DNA from: Helicobacter anatolicus
GTDB taxonomy: Bacteria; Campylobacterota; Campylobacteria; Campylobacterales; Helicobacteraceae
Length of the DNA stretch: 64,000 nt
Direction: 5' to 3'
Assembly: GCF_021300615.1 (NCBI RefSeq)
Contig: NZ_JAJTMY010000001.1
Span: forward strand, 381,095 to 445,094
Shown: in pieces, positions 12,233-25,200 of the stretch
Position numbering within the stretch: the first letter of the stretch is position 1
Layout: every line of letters begins with the position of its first letter
Notes under the pieces: generated by a model
The model's input: only the letters and a program-made list of their open reading frames with translations
The model's database searches: none
What the model was told of the DNA's origin: nothing
Position numbers and translations under genes: made by a program

Positions 12233-13993
12233 GTGAAATTGCTTAAGAATATATTTTGCATTGCATGCATTGTTTTTGTTTGTAATGCTCAAGAGGCAGG
12301 GGGGCAAACCACACAAAAAGAGGAGTTGCAAGTAGAGCATGTTGAAAATACGATATTAGCAGCACAGGCAGAGCAAACAGAGGAGGAGATTGATCTTCCT
12401 ACACAAGAAAGTCAAACTCAAGAATCTACACAAAATTTAATGCAAGAAAATACTAATCTTGAGCAAAACACTGGTGCTACAGAGATGCCTCAGAATGCAG
12501 AACAAATGCAGGAAAATATCCAAGATCAAGGACAGATTATTCAATCTCAAGAAACACAAAATTCTCAAAATCCTCAAGAAACACAAATCCCGCAAGAAAA
12601 CCCACAGGAAGCACAAGAATTGCAAGGAAATCCACAAGATTTTCATCAAGAAGTTGGGCAGGAGTATTTGCATGATGTGGAGCAATATCAAGAAAATTTA
12701 CAAATGTATGATAACAATGAACAAAATCCACAATTTTTGCAAAATCAAGGTTTGCAAAATCCTAATATTCAAGAAAGTCAAACTCAAGAATCTACACAAA
12801 ATTTAATGCAAGAAAATACTAATCTTGAGCAAAACACTGGTGCTACAGAGATGCCTCAGAATGCAGAACAAATGCAGGAAAATATCCAAGATCAAGGACA
12901 GATTATTCAATCTCAAGAAACACAAAATTCTCAAAATCCTCAAGAAACACAAACCCCGCAAGAAAACCCACAAAATTTAACAACAAAGGAAGATTCTCAG
13001 AGGGTTTATCAATTTACAAAAGAAGATGAAATGAGTGTGCCCCAGGTAAATCTTGAAGAGCAAGATAACCGTCAAGAGCTTTTTATGCAAAAAATGAGAC
13101 AGGTTGAAGATCATTATAAAGAAGATAGTGATGGAATTTTGGATTTTTTAGATACAACACAAACAGGTTTTTCAATCCAAGGATCATTTTTAGAAAGAGA
13201 TAGTAGACGCGCAATTTTGGATAAAATTAATGAATTAAAGGGGATTGAAGTAAAAGAAGAGAAGCAAGAACCAAAAAAAGTGCAAGAAAAACAAGAACAA
13301 GAAGTGAATGATGAGAAAGCTAAGAAAACTACAAAAAAAGAGAAAAACACTAAGGGGAAAAGCACCAAAGAAAAAAATAAAAAAGAAGAGAATAAAAAAA
13401 CCCAGAAAAATGAAAAAGCACAGAAAGAAGAAGGAAAAGAAAAAAAAGATGTAAAAAAGCAGAAGCAAGCAGAGAATTTACAAAATAGAAATCTATTGGA
13501 AGAAAAAAGATCCAAACAAGTGATTTTGTCTCAAGAAGAAGTTTATGAGTTAGATGAGGCAGATTTTTCCTTGGTGCAACAAAGAGGTGGATATGCAATT
13601 AAGGTGTTATCAGCAGAGTTAGAAAATTTTATGTATGGTCAAGGGTATAATACTCCAAATCAAGTGCAAACTTTTAGTGTCAATGATAGCCACACACAAA
13701 TTATTAATAAAAATGGCAAAATTAAGGAATATCGTTATTATCAAAAAAAATCTAAGAAAAACTTTTTAGGTAATCAGTTAAAATATCCTTTAGAGAAAAT
13801 GGATCTAGATTTGTATAAAATTATTATTAAAACCCCACCACCATTATTTGATATTTCAGAATGTAGAATCACAAGAACCAAGCAGTTAAATGCAAATCTT
13901 ATCACCAATCAAGAGGTGATTATGGATTTAGATTTGAAACGAGAAATGCGTAATATGCAAGATTATAGATTATTCTTAGAATGTCCGCGATGA
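12233..13993 (+). CDS. Secreted Gln/Glu/Lys-rich repeat protein, unknown function
   Basis: I do not recognise this 586-residue protein. It begins with GTG, chosen because GGGAG lies just upstream and because residues 1-19 then form a clean signal peptide (KLLKNIFCIACIVFVCNA). Residues about 20-260 are dominated by Gln, Asn, Glu, Thr and Pro and contain two copies of a 67-residue segment offset by 122 residues. Residues about 325-425 form a highly charged Lys/Glu stretch that may be helical or disordered. The last about 150 residues have ordinary composition, with a TPPPLFDISEC segment, and look like a folded domain. A periplasmic or surface role is likely. It is followed 116 bases later by a helicase gene with no evident link. 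Confidence 0.8.
   Translation: MKLLKNIFCIACIVFVCNAQEAGGQTTQKEELQVEHVENTILAAQAEQTEEEIDLPTQESQTQESTQNLMQENTNLEQNTGATEMPQNAEQMQENIQDQGQIIQSQETQNSQNPQETQIPQENPQEAQELQGNPQDFHQEVGQEYLHDVEQYQENLQMYDNNEQNPQFLQNQGLQNPNIQESQTQESTQNLMQENTNLEQNTGATEMPQNAEQMQENIQDQGQIIQSQETQNSQNPQETQTPQENPQNLTTKEDSQRVYQFTKEDEMSVPQVNLEEQDNRQELFMQKMRQVEDHYKEDSDGILDFLDTTQTGFSIQGSFLERDSRRAILDKINELKGIEVKEEKQEPKKVQEKQEQEVNDEKAKKTTKKEKNTKGKSTKEKNKKEENKKTQKNEKAQKEEGKEKKDVKKQKQAENLQNRNLLEEKRSKQVILSQEEVYELDEADFSLVQQRGGYAIKVLSAELENFMYGQGYNTPNQVQTFSVNDSHTQIINKNGKIKEYRYYQKKSKKNFLGNQLKYPLEKMDLDLYKIIIKTPPPLFDISECRITRTKQLNANLITNQEVIMDLDLKREMRNMQDYRLFLECPR
12404..12606 (+). repeat. Direct repeat copy 1 inside the secreted repeat protein
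   Basis: This 203-base segment recurs at 12770-12972 with one difference that I can find (aaatccc against aaacccc near the 3' end). The offset is 366 bases, exactly 122 codons, so the duplication keeps the reading frame. Near-identity at synonymous sites implies a recent duplication or ongoing conversion between copies. Confidence 0.95.
12770..12972 (+). repeat. Direct repeat copy 2 inside the secreted repeat protein
   Basis: Second copy of the 203-base direct repeat. The 163 bases between the copies encode a different Gln/Asn-rich segment (with YLHDVEQYQENLQMYDN), so the array has two units of the form repeat plus spacer, the second lacking its spacer. Recombination between copies would delete or add 122 residues in frame. 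Confidence 0.95.
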
Positions 13994-14109
13994 TGTCTGA
14001 TATTGGATCAAAAAGTTTTTGCTATAACTTTAAAAAAGCCACCAGAATTATTTTTTTGTTTATTGCAAATATTTAGATTTAATAAAAGTTTAAAATTAAA
14101 GGAAGATTG

Positions 14110-16149
14110 ATGCCCTTATCTATTTTAAATTGTGAGCAAAAACTTGCAGCTACTGCACCAATGGGGCATAATCTTATTATTGCATCTGCAGGGACAGGCA
14201 AGACCTCTACGATTGTAGGGCGTATTGCATATTTGTTTGAAAATAATATTGCTCCAGAAACTATTTTGCTGCTTACTTTTACAAATAAAGCAGCGGAAGA
14301 AATGATCACGCGTGTAGCAAAAAAATTTGGAGAAAAAAAAGCCAAAAGTATACAGGCAGGGACATTTCACGCCGTGGCTTATCGTTATTTAAAAGATAAA
14401 TACGATATTACATTAAAACAACCACGAGAATTAAAAATTTTGTTTAAAAGCATTGCAGAAAAGCGTGTCTATCTTGATGTAGATTCTAAAACTCCTCCTT
14501 ATACTGCACAATATCTATATGATTTTTACTCTCTTTATCTTAATGCTTCCAAAAATCAAAATTTTGAAGCATGGTTAGAGGAAAAAAGCCCTGAGCATAT
14601 GCGTTATGCTATGATTTATGAAGGGATTTTTGATGAGTTTAGAGAATTAAAAGAATCTTATAAATATGCAGATTATAATGATTTGTTATTGCGGTATAGA
14701 AAAGAAATGCAGGAAAATTTTTCTCCTTATGAAGAAGTTTTGTGTGATGAATATCAAGATACAAACCCTTTGCAAGATTCTATTTTAGATGCATTGAAGC
14801 CAAAAAGTCTGTTTTGTGTAGGGGATTATGATCAGAGTATTTATGCATTTAATGGTGCAGATATTAATATTATTGGCAATTTTACGCAAAAATATGCAGA
14901 TGCAAAAGTTTTTACTCTTACAAAAAACTATCGTTCTAGCGGACTTATTCTTGATTTGGCTAATCGTGTGATTCAAAACAATGAACGCATTTATCCTAAA
15001 TCTCTTGAAGTTGTTAAAACGGGAAAATTTACCCCTCCTAAGCTTTTAATTTTTGATGAGTTATTTTTGCAATATCAAGGTATTGCTAAAAACATTGCTA
15101 CAGGAAATCCAAACTTAGATGAGGTGGCAGTAATTTTTAGAAATAATGCTTCAGGTGATGGTTGTGAGGCAAGTTTGCGAAGTTTTGGAATTCCGGTAAA
15201 ACGCAAGGGGGGGACAAGTTTTTTTGAAACAAAAGAAATTTCTTTAATGTTGGATTTGTGTTCGTTATTAAATAATTCTAAAGATATGATGGCATGTATT
15301 CATATTTTGAGTTATGGGGCGATGATTGGAAACTCTGTTGCTAAAGATATTTATGAGGGCTTGTTGGTGCTAGGTGATGGAGATATATATCAAGGATTAG
15401 TAAATCCAAATGATAAACAACCCTACCAAAATAATAAAAAAATCCCACAACTAGGGTTGTTTAATGATTTTTTTATGACGGATCAAGCAGGACGATTTGA
15501 TGAATTTTTAGAATCTTCTTTCAAGTCACACCCCATTTTGTCTTATCCTAAATTTAATAAAGAAAGTGCTTTATTTTTGCAAGATTTTTATATGGTTTTT
15601 AAAAAATTGTATCGGCAAAAAGATCCTACAACTCTTGTTGCACAGATTTCAAAAAGTAGTTTTTATACAAGAATCATGGAGATGTTAGCAAAAGATCGTG
15701 CAAAAAAACGAGATGGCAGTATTGATAATAGACGCAAGGATGAGGCACTTGAACAAATCAATAATAAAATATTTATCCTAACAAATCTTGCAAAAAAATA
15801 CGATTATATTAGTAGGTTTTTAAATGCCATGGTTTTAGGATCTTCTGAAGCAGTGCAGGGAAAGGGTGTGAGTTTGCTCTCTGTCCATGCATCTAAAGGG
15901 CTTGAGTTTGAAGAAGTGTATGTGGTAGATTTGATGGAAGGAAGATTCCCTAATCAAAAGCTTGCAAATCGCGATGGTGGAAGTATTGATGAGGAGCGTA
16001 GGCTTTTTTATGTTGCAGTTACTAGGGCAAAAACTAAACTTACCCTTTCTTATGCAAAAACCTACAACAATAAGGAAAAAACAAAGAATATTTTATATGA
16101 GCCATCAAGATTTTTATATGAAGCGGGAATGGTTGATAAAACTTTATAA
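14110..16149 (+). CDS. ATP-dependent DNA helicase, UvrD/Rep/PcrA family
   Basis: The 679-residue protein is a superfamily 1A helicase. Motifs in order are the Q-motif region LNCEQKLAA, Walker A ASAGTGKTS near residue 26, LLTFTNKAAEEM, DEYQDTNPLQ (Walker B), GDYDQSIYAFNGA, NYRSS, VHASKGLEFEEVYV (motif V) and RLFYVAVTRAKTKL (motif VI). It unwinds DNA in repair or replication restart. The ATG at 14110 is preferred over a TTG at 14107 because AAAGGAAG is well spaced from it. The C-terminus is short, lacking the long tail of E. coli UvrD. It follows the secreted repeat protein and ends at a strong terminator before the giant autotransporter. Confidence 0.93.
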   Translation: MPLSILNCEQKLAATAPMGHNLIIASAGTGKTSTIVGRIAYLFENNIAPETILLLTFTNKAAEEMITRVAKKFGEKKAKSIQAGTFHAVAYRYLKDKYDITLKQPRELKILFKSIAEKRVYLDVDSKTPPYTAQYLYDFYSLYLNASKNQNFEAWLEEKSPEHMRYAMIYEGIFDEFRELKESYKYADYNDLLLRYRKEMQENFSPYEEVLCDEYQDTNPLQDSILDALKPKSLFCVGDYDQSIYAFNGADINIIGNFTQKYADAKVFTLTKNYRSSGLILDLANRVIQNNERIYPKSLEVVKTGKFTPPKLLIFDELFLQYQGIAKNIATGNPNLDEVAVIFRNNASGDGCEASLRSFGIPVKRKGGTSFFETKEISLMLDLCSLLNNSKDMMACIHILSYGAMIGNSVAKDIYEGLLVLGDGDIYQGLVNPNDKQPYQNNKKIPQLGLFNDFFMTDQAGRFDEFLESSFKSHPILSYPKFNKESALFLQDFYMVFKKLYRQKDPTTLVAQISKSSFYTRIMEMLAKDRAKKRDGSIDNRRKDEALEQINNKIFILTNLAKKYDYISRFLNAMVLGSSEAVQGKGVSLLSVHASKGLEFEEVYVVDLMEGRFPNQKLANRDGGSIDEERRLFYVAVTRAKTKLTLSYAKTYNNKEKTKNILYEPSRFLYEAGMVDKTL

Positions 16150-16174
16150 ATATTTTAATTTTATGTTAGAATCA

Positions 16175-16221
16175 CACTCTATTTTAGGTATTTCTTCGTT
16201 AAATTGGAGTGCGGTTTTTTT
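16175..16221 (+). terminator. Rho-independent terminator after the helicase gene
   Basis: The arms CACTCTATTTTA and TAAATTGGAGTG form a 12-position stem with one mismatch and one G-T pair. A 13-base loop separates them, and a run of seven T follows at 16215-16221. It separates the helicase transcript from the autotransporter. Confidence 0.75.
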
Positions 16222-16229
16222 GATATAAT
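16221..16229 (+). promoter_or_regulatory. Extended -10 promoter for the giant autotransporter
   Basis: TGATATAAT is a perfect extended -10 box (TGn plus TATAAT), the usual strong signal for the Helicobacter vegetative sigma factor, which needs little -35 conservation. It overlaps the end of the terminator T-run. Predicted initiation near 16236 leaves a leader of about 20 bases. The ribosome site before the ATG at 16256 is weak (only AATGG some 9 bases upstream), so translation may be limiting. Confidence 0.65.
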
Positions 16230-16255
16230 AAATTCATGAAGAATGGTTTTAATCT

Positions 16256-19200
16256 ATGAGAATTGCAAAAATAAAAACAACTTTTGTAGCTTTTTCGTTA
16301 GCAAGTATTTTTTGTCCAATATTATCGGCAGAACAAAGCAGTATTGATAATAAATCTGATCCTAAAAAAGTCGTAACAATTGGCACACCCGCTATGTCTG
16401 ATAAACTCAATGGACATATTTCTACAACTGGTAGTGGAAATAATACCACAGTAATTTTTCGTGGCAGCTCTAGTATGGAAAATGGTTATATTTATGTCGA
16501 TAGTAATGCTATGGGGAGTGGAAATGGCGGGGGAAATGGTGCTGCATCAAGCAATACTATTATTTTGCAAGAAAATTCCTTTTTAAACCTTACAAAGCAA
16601 ACTGCTACTGCTACAAAAGCAGGGGATAAAACTACAATAAATATTAATGGCACTACTCCTGAAAAAAAGAAAGAAAAAACACAAGAGCAGGAAACCAAAA
16701 ATATAGATTTTTCTATCCTTGCTGTAGGTAATGCAACAAATAATATTAATGATCTTACTACTGGTAATACAACAGCAAATCAAGGTAAGATCGAAAGCAG
16801 TATCATCGCATTAGATAAGGGTAAAAACATTATTACAAATTTGCGTAATACTACAATTGAAGGCTCTTTGATTAGTGAAGATGGCGGAAGTAATACTCTT
16901 AGTATTGATATTGGTTCAAATCTCAAGGGTTATATGTCAGCCACAAAGGGCGGAAGCAACATTTTAAATGTTAATAGAACCGCAGTGCTAAATATGGAAA
17001 CCACGCAAGAAAGTGAAGCTGCCTCAATTTTTGCAGATGGGGAAAATTCTAGCAACACTATTCAAGGAAGCACAACAAATAAAGCCACAATCTCTGGTGC
17101 TGTTTTTGCAAGCAATAAGGCAAACAATACCATTACGCTAAGTAGTGCTGATATCAAAGGTCATATAAAAGCACAAGATGGTGGAAGTAATAGTGTAGTT
17201 TTGAAAGATGGCAGTATTGCAAGCGTTGTAACTCAAGGCGAGGGCGCTAATAATAGTATTACTTTGCAAGGAAGTGCTAGTCTTACTGGCTATATCGCAA
17301 ATCTAGAAACCACGCAAGGAGAGCAAGGGCAGATTCCTTCTAAATCTGAAAATAATATCGTGTTAAATGGTACTTCTAAGCTTGATCTCAAAGCTAATGC
17401 TATGAATGGAACTAAGCAGGATATTAACGCAAGTAATGCTGCAATCTCTTCCATTGGCGAGGGAAATAAAAATACTATTACAGGAAACACCACCGCAGAA
17501 AATATAATCACTAATGATATTTTTGCTAACAAAAAAGGAAGTAATACAATTTTTCTAAGTAATGTAAAAATTAATAGTGGTGGTATTATTGCAGATGGTG
17601 GGAGCAATACCTTAAATCTTGATAATCTAAATCTCACAGGAAATGTGAGCGCAAAAAATGAAGGTATAAATAATCTCACAATAAAAAATCTTACAATGAC
17701 AGGAGATGTTACTGCAGATTCTAAGGGACAAAATCTACTTACTATTGGTAATAGCACAACACAAAGCACTATCGCTGGAAATATCACTGCTACAGGTAGT
17801 AAAAATGCTACTCCACAAGAAAATCAAAAAGAAGTTGAAGAAGAAGAAAAAGATAGTTCTAATATAATTCATTTTAACAATGTCGCAATGACTGGAAAAA
17901 TTGCTGCCACAAAGGGTGGAAAAAATGATATTACCTTGATTGGTAGCACGATTACTGGAGATATTACTGCTACAGATAATGGGCAAAATACTATTATAAT
18001 TGGTAATGCTAGCAGGTCTTCTATGATTAAGACAAATGGGGGGCAAAGTGGTAAAATAGAAGCGGGAGCAAATGGTAAAAATACTATTTTGTTTAATAGT
18101 GGGGATGTAGAAGGGGGGATTATTGCAAATGGCACGGGAGCGCAAAATACCATTACACTAGGCAATGAAAAATACACTGGTCAAATCAAAGCAAATATCT
18201 CTTCTACAAGTGGCGGAGAAAATAATATTACAATCGCTGCGATGGATATGACAGGGAATATTACTGCAAATACTCAAGGGACAAACATTATAAAAGATAG
18301 TTTTCCTGTTGCTGGACAAAGTAGAATGGAAGGCGGAATCTATGCTAAAGATGGTGGAAATAATGCAATTACTTTGCAAAATATTGCAATTACACAAGGA
18401 ATTAATGCAGAAGGTGATGGATCAAAAAATACCATTACTCTAGGTAATGGGAGCATTAATAAAAATGGAATTATTACTTCAGATATTAATGCAACAACAC
18501 AGGGAAATAATACGATTACCTTTGGTAAAAATGCAAGCTTGATTGGTAGTATTAATGCTAAAGATGGTGGTACTAACACAATTACAGAAGATAGTGCTAA
18601 AACCACATCTTTTGAGGTGACAGGAAAGATTCTAGCAGATAATGGGACAAATACTATTACATTAGCTAATGCACAAATTAGAGATGGAATCCTTGCGCAA
18701 AATAAAGGAAAAAATGAACTTAAAATTTCAAGTGCTCATCAAGATTATAAACTTCAAAGTAATATTGTTGCAGATACTGGCGGAAGTAATACTATTACTA
18801 TTGGTGGAGAGAAACCCCCAGCACAAATGCAAAACAATGGGACTTTTGGGAATTTATTAGGAAATATTCTTGCAAAAGGTAATCAATCTAGTAATGAAAT
18901 TACGCTAAATAATTCTGGGTTTCTTAAGGGCAATCTTTGGTCAGATACAAAAAATGAGGCAAATGCTCTACAAAAAAACCACAACACGATTACATTAAAT
19001 GATAATTCTCATCTAGAGTTAGTTGTATTAGATGAAAATAATCCTTATGCGGTGTATGCATCAGGGAATGGCGCAAATAATACAATCAAAGATAATGCTG
19101 CAACTAGCACTCAAAGTGTGATAAAAGGTGGAATTACAGCAGATAATATAAAAAAAGATAGTCTTAATGATGTTGCGATGAATAATATCCACTTAAAAAA

Positions 19201-22200
19201 TCTTTCTCTTCATGGTGATATTACAGCATTTAATGCAGGGCAAAATCAAATTACATTTTTGCAAGCCCAAATGCAAGGCAATATCAATGCTGATACAAAA
19301 GGTAAGAATCTTATCACAATGGATGAGAATAGTAGGGTAAATATCAATGGAAATGTCACTGCTACTGAGGGTGGTGAAAATACTCTTACATTAAAAAATA
19401 ATGCGAATTTACAAATTGCTTCGGATAATAATGATAAATCTTTTCAAGCTATTGGTGAGGGTTCTAAAAATACTTTGAGTGAAGATAAGGGAGTGATGGA
19501 TTCTAGTGGTTTGGTGCAAGGGCATATTTTTGCAAAAAATCAAGGTAAAAATACCATCAATGTAAGAAAGATTAATATTACAGGTGATGCTATAACACAG
19601 GGCGGAAGCAACACTATTACCATTGGTGGCAAAAATAGTACAAAGGCTGATGCAGATATTGCTGCGGATATGCAAGGAAGTTTGATTGCAAATAGTGGTT
19701 ATAACGCAGGGATGATTGAAGATTCTACAAATACTTTAGTTCTTAATGGTGCTGCATTATTTCATGATGGCCAGCTTCTTGCTCAGCACACAAGCGCGCA
19801 GGAAAAAGCACACAATAAAATCACTATCAATGATAATGCGGCAATTAGCTTAAAAGGTAAGCAAGTCTATGATAATGAGGGTAGTAAACAGGGTTCTGGA
19901 AATGATGCAATTTTTTCAGATTCTTTGCAAGCTTATAATGAGATTACAGATAATTCCATGGGAAAAAAAGTTCAAAATATTACAGGAAATATCTATGCAA
20001 AAAATAACACAATTAATGATACAAGTATCCAAAGTGGAAATAAAGTCCAACTACAAAATGCTAATATAGCTGGAAGTATTATTGCAGATGATAGTGGAAT
20101 AAATACTATTGCCTTAGGAAATCAAAAACAATCTGATAACCAAGCTCCGAGTATTCTTATGGGAAATGTTATAGCAAACCAGATGGGGAAAAATACTCTT
20201 ACTTTGCATAATACTTCTATGAATGATGGGGCAAATGTTTATGGAATTTCTGCTAAAGCAAATGGGAATGTTCTTGAAACTAGCAATACACTGACTTTTA
20301 GCGGAAATAGTCGCATTGCAAATACTTATCTCTCTGCTATCCAAGAAGGAGGCAAGAATGATACAACAAAAGAAGTTGTAAACACCCTAACACTAAAAGA
20401 TAATACAAGTATGCATCTTGTAGCAAATCGTGAGGATAATCGCGCGGTTTATACAAGCGGATATAATGCAAAAAACAAAATTAATGACATGAGCACAGGA
20501 GATAAAAAAATCACCGGAAGCATCGTGGCAAATGATATGGGGGTAAATGATTTTAATTTTAAAAAAATTACAATTAATGAGGGAGGGACAATTTATGGAA
20601 TCGAGGCTACGGGAAAAGAAAGCAGTGTCACTGAGACAAAAAACACCATAGTTTTAAATGATAATTCTAGTATTTTTAATACTTATGTGCTTGCTACACA
20701 AGAAGGTGATGGAGATGCAGCAGAGACAAGCAATACCATTACGCTTGATGATACAAGCATAATTAATTTGAAAGCAAATCATGATGAAAATGCTATTACA
20801 GCAGATGGGAAAAAAACTAAAAATACTATTGCAGATACAAGTACAAGTACAAGTACAACTCCAGCTCCTGTTGCAAAAGAAGATGAGGCAATCAAGGGTC
20901 ATAGTATTGTAGGAAATATCTATGCGAATAAATCAGGACAAAATGTAGTTACATTAAAAAATCTCACTATGCAAGGTTCTATTCTTGCAAATGAGACAGG
21001 GCAAAACAAATTGGTTTTTACAGATTCTTCTCTTAATGCCTCACCTATTAAACAAGGAATTATCTCAAGTGCAAATGCTAATGAAGATTTTGATACGACA
21101 AATTCTCTTACACTTAATGGTAATAGTTCTTTAAGCAATACCTATCTTAAAGCTTATCAACAAGCTCAAACTGACTCAGAAAAAAAAATAAAAACTGCAG
21201 GAAATACGATTATTTTAAATGGGTCTTCTACTTTAAACCTTGTTGCGGGTGAAGTAACAGAGCAGGGCTTAGATGGGGAGGAAAAAGCAGCAATTTTAGC
21301 ATATGGTGTGTGGGCAAAAAATACCATTACAGATACCACTACAAGCCAGCATGTAATTACTGGTGATATTAAGGCAAATTTTAATGCAACTAATGAAATT
21401 ACTTTAAATAAAGTCACTATGCGTGGGGATATTATTGCAGAGAGTGCAGCAAATAATAAAATCACTTTTGGTAAAGAGAGAGATAGTGGAAGCTTTGATG
21501 GGGATATTATTGCGATTACAAAATATAGTGCAAGTAAAAATGAAGTGATTTTTAATGGTATGCAAATTGGGGGAGCTGAGATTAATAAAATTTATAATGA
21601 AAATGGTGGAAATAATGCAATCACGCTAGATAAAGGCTCTACATTAAATAATATGTATATGTATGCACAAAAGCGTACATCTGAAAATAAAATTACATTA
21701 GCAGATACAGAATCTATTCTTCATTTAAATGCAAATCCTGAGACACAATTTGCGATGTTTGCAAGTCAAGACACGGCAAAAAATATCATTGAAGGAATGG
21801 ATACAAATGAAAAAGACCATAGCATTCAAGGTGATTTGCAAGCCCAAAATAATGCTAGCAATAGTGTTACACTAAATAAGCTTACTTTGACTGGTAATAT
21901 GGTTGCTGATACTGAGGGAAGCAATACAATTACTATTAAAAAAGGCGGTATGGTTAAAGGAGATATTTCTGCATTAGGAGGCGGAAAAAATACATTAATC
22001 TTAAAAGACACAATGATAGATTCCAAAAGCATTAGTGCAGAAAATCTCAAATCCAATAATGCAATCACAATGGATGGAAATAGTTCTTTGATCGTGCAAA
22101 ATGAAACACAAAATGCAATTTTTGCAGATGAAGGTAGTAATGATATCAAACAAGGAACTACCACAGGGGAAAATAGTATTGTTGGAGATATTTTGGCACA

Positions 22201-25200
22201 AAATAAAGGGAAAAATACCATCACGCTAGATAATCTCAAAATGAAGGGGAATGTCCTTGTAAATACCGGTGGAAGTAATACATTAAGCTTTGGTGTGGAT
22301 GGTAAACAAAGCACACTTGAAGGAGATGTTCGCTCAACTGGTGGAAAAAATGAGATAACAATTAATCATGGTGCAATTAAGGGTGGAATCTTAGCTACAG
22401 GAAATGAAACTGATAATCTTAAATCTAGCAATACGATATCTTTAAATACTGCAAAGCTAGAAGATTCTTATCTATTTGCAAAGACTGAGGGTGAAGCTGG
22501 GAGGTTTGAAGCACGAAATAATGTAAGTTTAAAAGAGGATAGTAGTGTTATTTTTAGAGATTATGAGGGGAATGCGATTTTTGCATCAGGGGTTAATAGT
22601 GGAAATATTATCAATGGTTTGAGTGCAAAGGCTAGTACAAGCATTATTTCAAGCAATATCCTTGCAGAAAACAAAGGAACAAATACGCTAAGTTTAAGTA
22701 ATGTCAATGTTACTGGAGATGTTTTAGCATTAAATGAGGGGAGTAATAGTCTTGAATTTGGTAAATCTAATGGACAAAATACCTTGCAGGGCAATCTCTA
22801 TGCAGATGCTGGGGAAAATAAAGTCACACTGACAAGTTTTAGTATGACAGGATCTATGATTGTTTTGAGTGATAATTCTAAAAATACGCTAACTCTTAGT
22901 GGTTCAACAATGACAGGATATATGCAAGCAATTTCAGAAGAAACTGGAGCTAGCAATACTCTAACTATTAATGATACTTCTACAATCATGCTAAAAGGTG
23001 CAAGTTTACGTGATAAAAATAATCAAAGCGTTGGCACAGGCAATGATGCGATTTATACGCAAGGGGCAAATTCTAAAAATATTATTCAAGATAATAGTGT
23101 TGATGGGACTTTTAACACAATCTCTGGAAATGTGACCGCGGTATCTGGTGGGCGAAATAGCTATAATTTTAAAAAATTGCAAATGCAAGGCTCACTTTAT
23201 GCACTAAAGGAGAATGCAAGTAATACTATTACTATTTCTGATCAATCTCACATCCGTGATGGTTTGATTCGTGCTGAGGGAAATGGGGTGAGTAATACAA
23301 TTACATTAGATAGTAGTGCAAAAATACAAAATATGTATTTAGAAGCTAATGCACAAGAAGGAAATGCTAGTAACTCTCTTACGCTAAATGGCACAAGCAC
23401 AATGAATCTAAGTGGTTCAGCTGTGGCTGTGAGTGCAAGAGGTGAGGGTTCTAGTAATATGATTGCTGGAACATCTAGCGGAAATCATGAAATTTTGGGA
23501 GATATATTTGCAGATGCAGGAAATAATAAAATTGATCTTACGGGAAATCTTACTTTAACTGGAAATATCAATTCGCAAAATAATGGAAGCAATACCATAA
23601 GTATTAATCAAGGAACTTTTACAGGGAATATTGTTGCATTAGGAGGTGGAAAAAATACACTCACTGCTACAAAAGAAGCTAGTCCAAAATTAGAGACTTA
23701 TAATACAAGCATTTTGGCAGAAGGAGAGGAAAGTATTAATACATTAACCTTAGGCGGTGCATCTGTTTTAAATGGTGGGACATTGACTGCTAGGGCAGGA
23801 GGAAAAAACTCTCTAACATTTGAAGGAACTTCAAACTTTACTTTTCAAGGTGAGCAGTATGCACTTTTAGCAGAAGGAGAAAACTCTCTAAATCACATTA
23901 TTGGACCTACTGGCAAAATTGTAGGAAATATTTTAGCAAGAGATGGCGGGGTAAATGAACTAAGACAGGCACAAAGCCTAAATATTGCAAGTGGTTATAT
24001 CTCTTCTATTGGTGAGGGATCACAAAATAATATCCTTGCAAATTTAGCAAATGGTAATGTCATAATTATTGCAAACTCTAATGATGGTAATGCAATTTTG
24101 GCACAAGATGGCGGTAGTAATAAGATAGAAATCAACAATATAGAAAAAAATAATTTTGATAGTATTACTGGAAATATTACTGCTAAAAATGCCGGGGTAA
24201 ATAGCATAACTTATGGTGGAAACCTTCAGCTAGATATCACAGGAAGTGTTATTGCAGAGGGTGAAGGATCAAAAAATACACTAAATTTAAATTCCCAATC
24301 AAAACTACATTCTGGTTATTTGGATGCAAAATCTGGCGGGGTAAATACTTTGATTTTTGGTGGGGAAGCAAATTTTGCACTTAAGCATCAAAATGGAGAT
24401 TATGCAATTTTAGCAGATGGTGAGGGAAGTAAAAATGATTTGCAAAGTGAAGAACAAAGCAGTGTCACAGGAAATATTATTGCTAAAAATGGTGGAAGTA
24501 ATGATCTCTCTAAGGTTAAAAAACTTACTTTGATGGATGGCTACATCTCTGCGGTTGGAGAAGGTTCAAGCAATACAATTATTTCAGATCTTAGTAGTTT
24601 TAAACTTATCAAAAATGCAAATGATAATAATGCAATCCTAGCAGATGGTGGAAATAATATTTTTACATTAAACTCTACTGATTCTTCTAATGGAAATGAG
24701 ATGAGTATCACTGGAGATATTACTGCTAAAAATGAAGGATCTAACACTCTAAGCTACACAGGAACAAAAGAGCTAGGTATCACAGGAAGTATCCATGCTC
24801 TTGGGGGTAGGAATACTTTGATGTTCAATAGTGCTTCAAAGATTTCTCAAGGTGTTTTAGAATCTACAAATGGTGGTGGTAATACCATTACATTTAGCAA
24901 TGGTGGGAATTTTGAATTTATCGGGGATAAATTTGCAATCCTAGCAGATGGTGAGGGAAGCACCAATACAATCACCTCTACTACACAAAGTAGTATTACA
25001 GGAAATATTTTGGCATTAAATGGCGGAATTAACGATCTTTCAAAAGTTGAAAATATTGATATAAAAAATGGCTATATTGTAGCAAGTGGTGAGGGCGGTA
25101 AAAATATTATCACACCAAAAACTGCAAGCTTTGTATTGCATGCAAACCCTAATGATAACAATGCAATTTTGGCAGATAATAGCGGTGGTAATACAATTAC

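Noticed and set aside
13114-13598. Phe/Leu-rich reverse ORFs opposite the Lys/Glu-rich part of the secreted protein
   Set aside because: They are the complement of AAA/GAA codon runs (TTT/TTC), and no family resemblance is visible.
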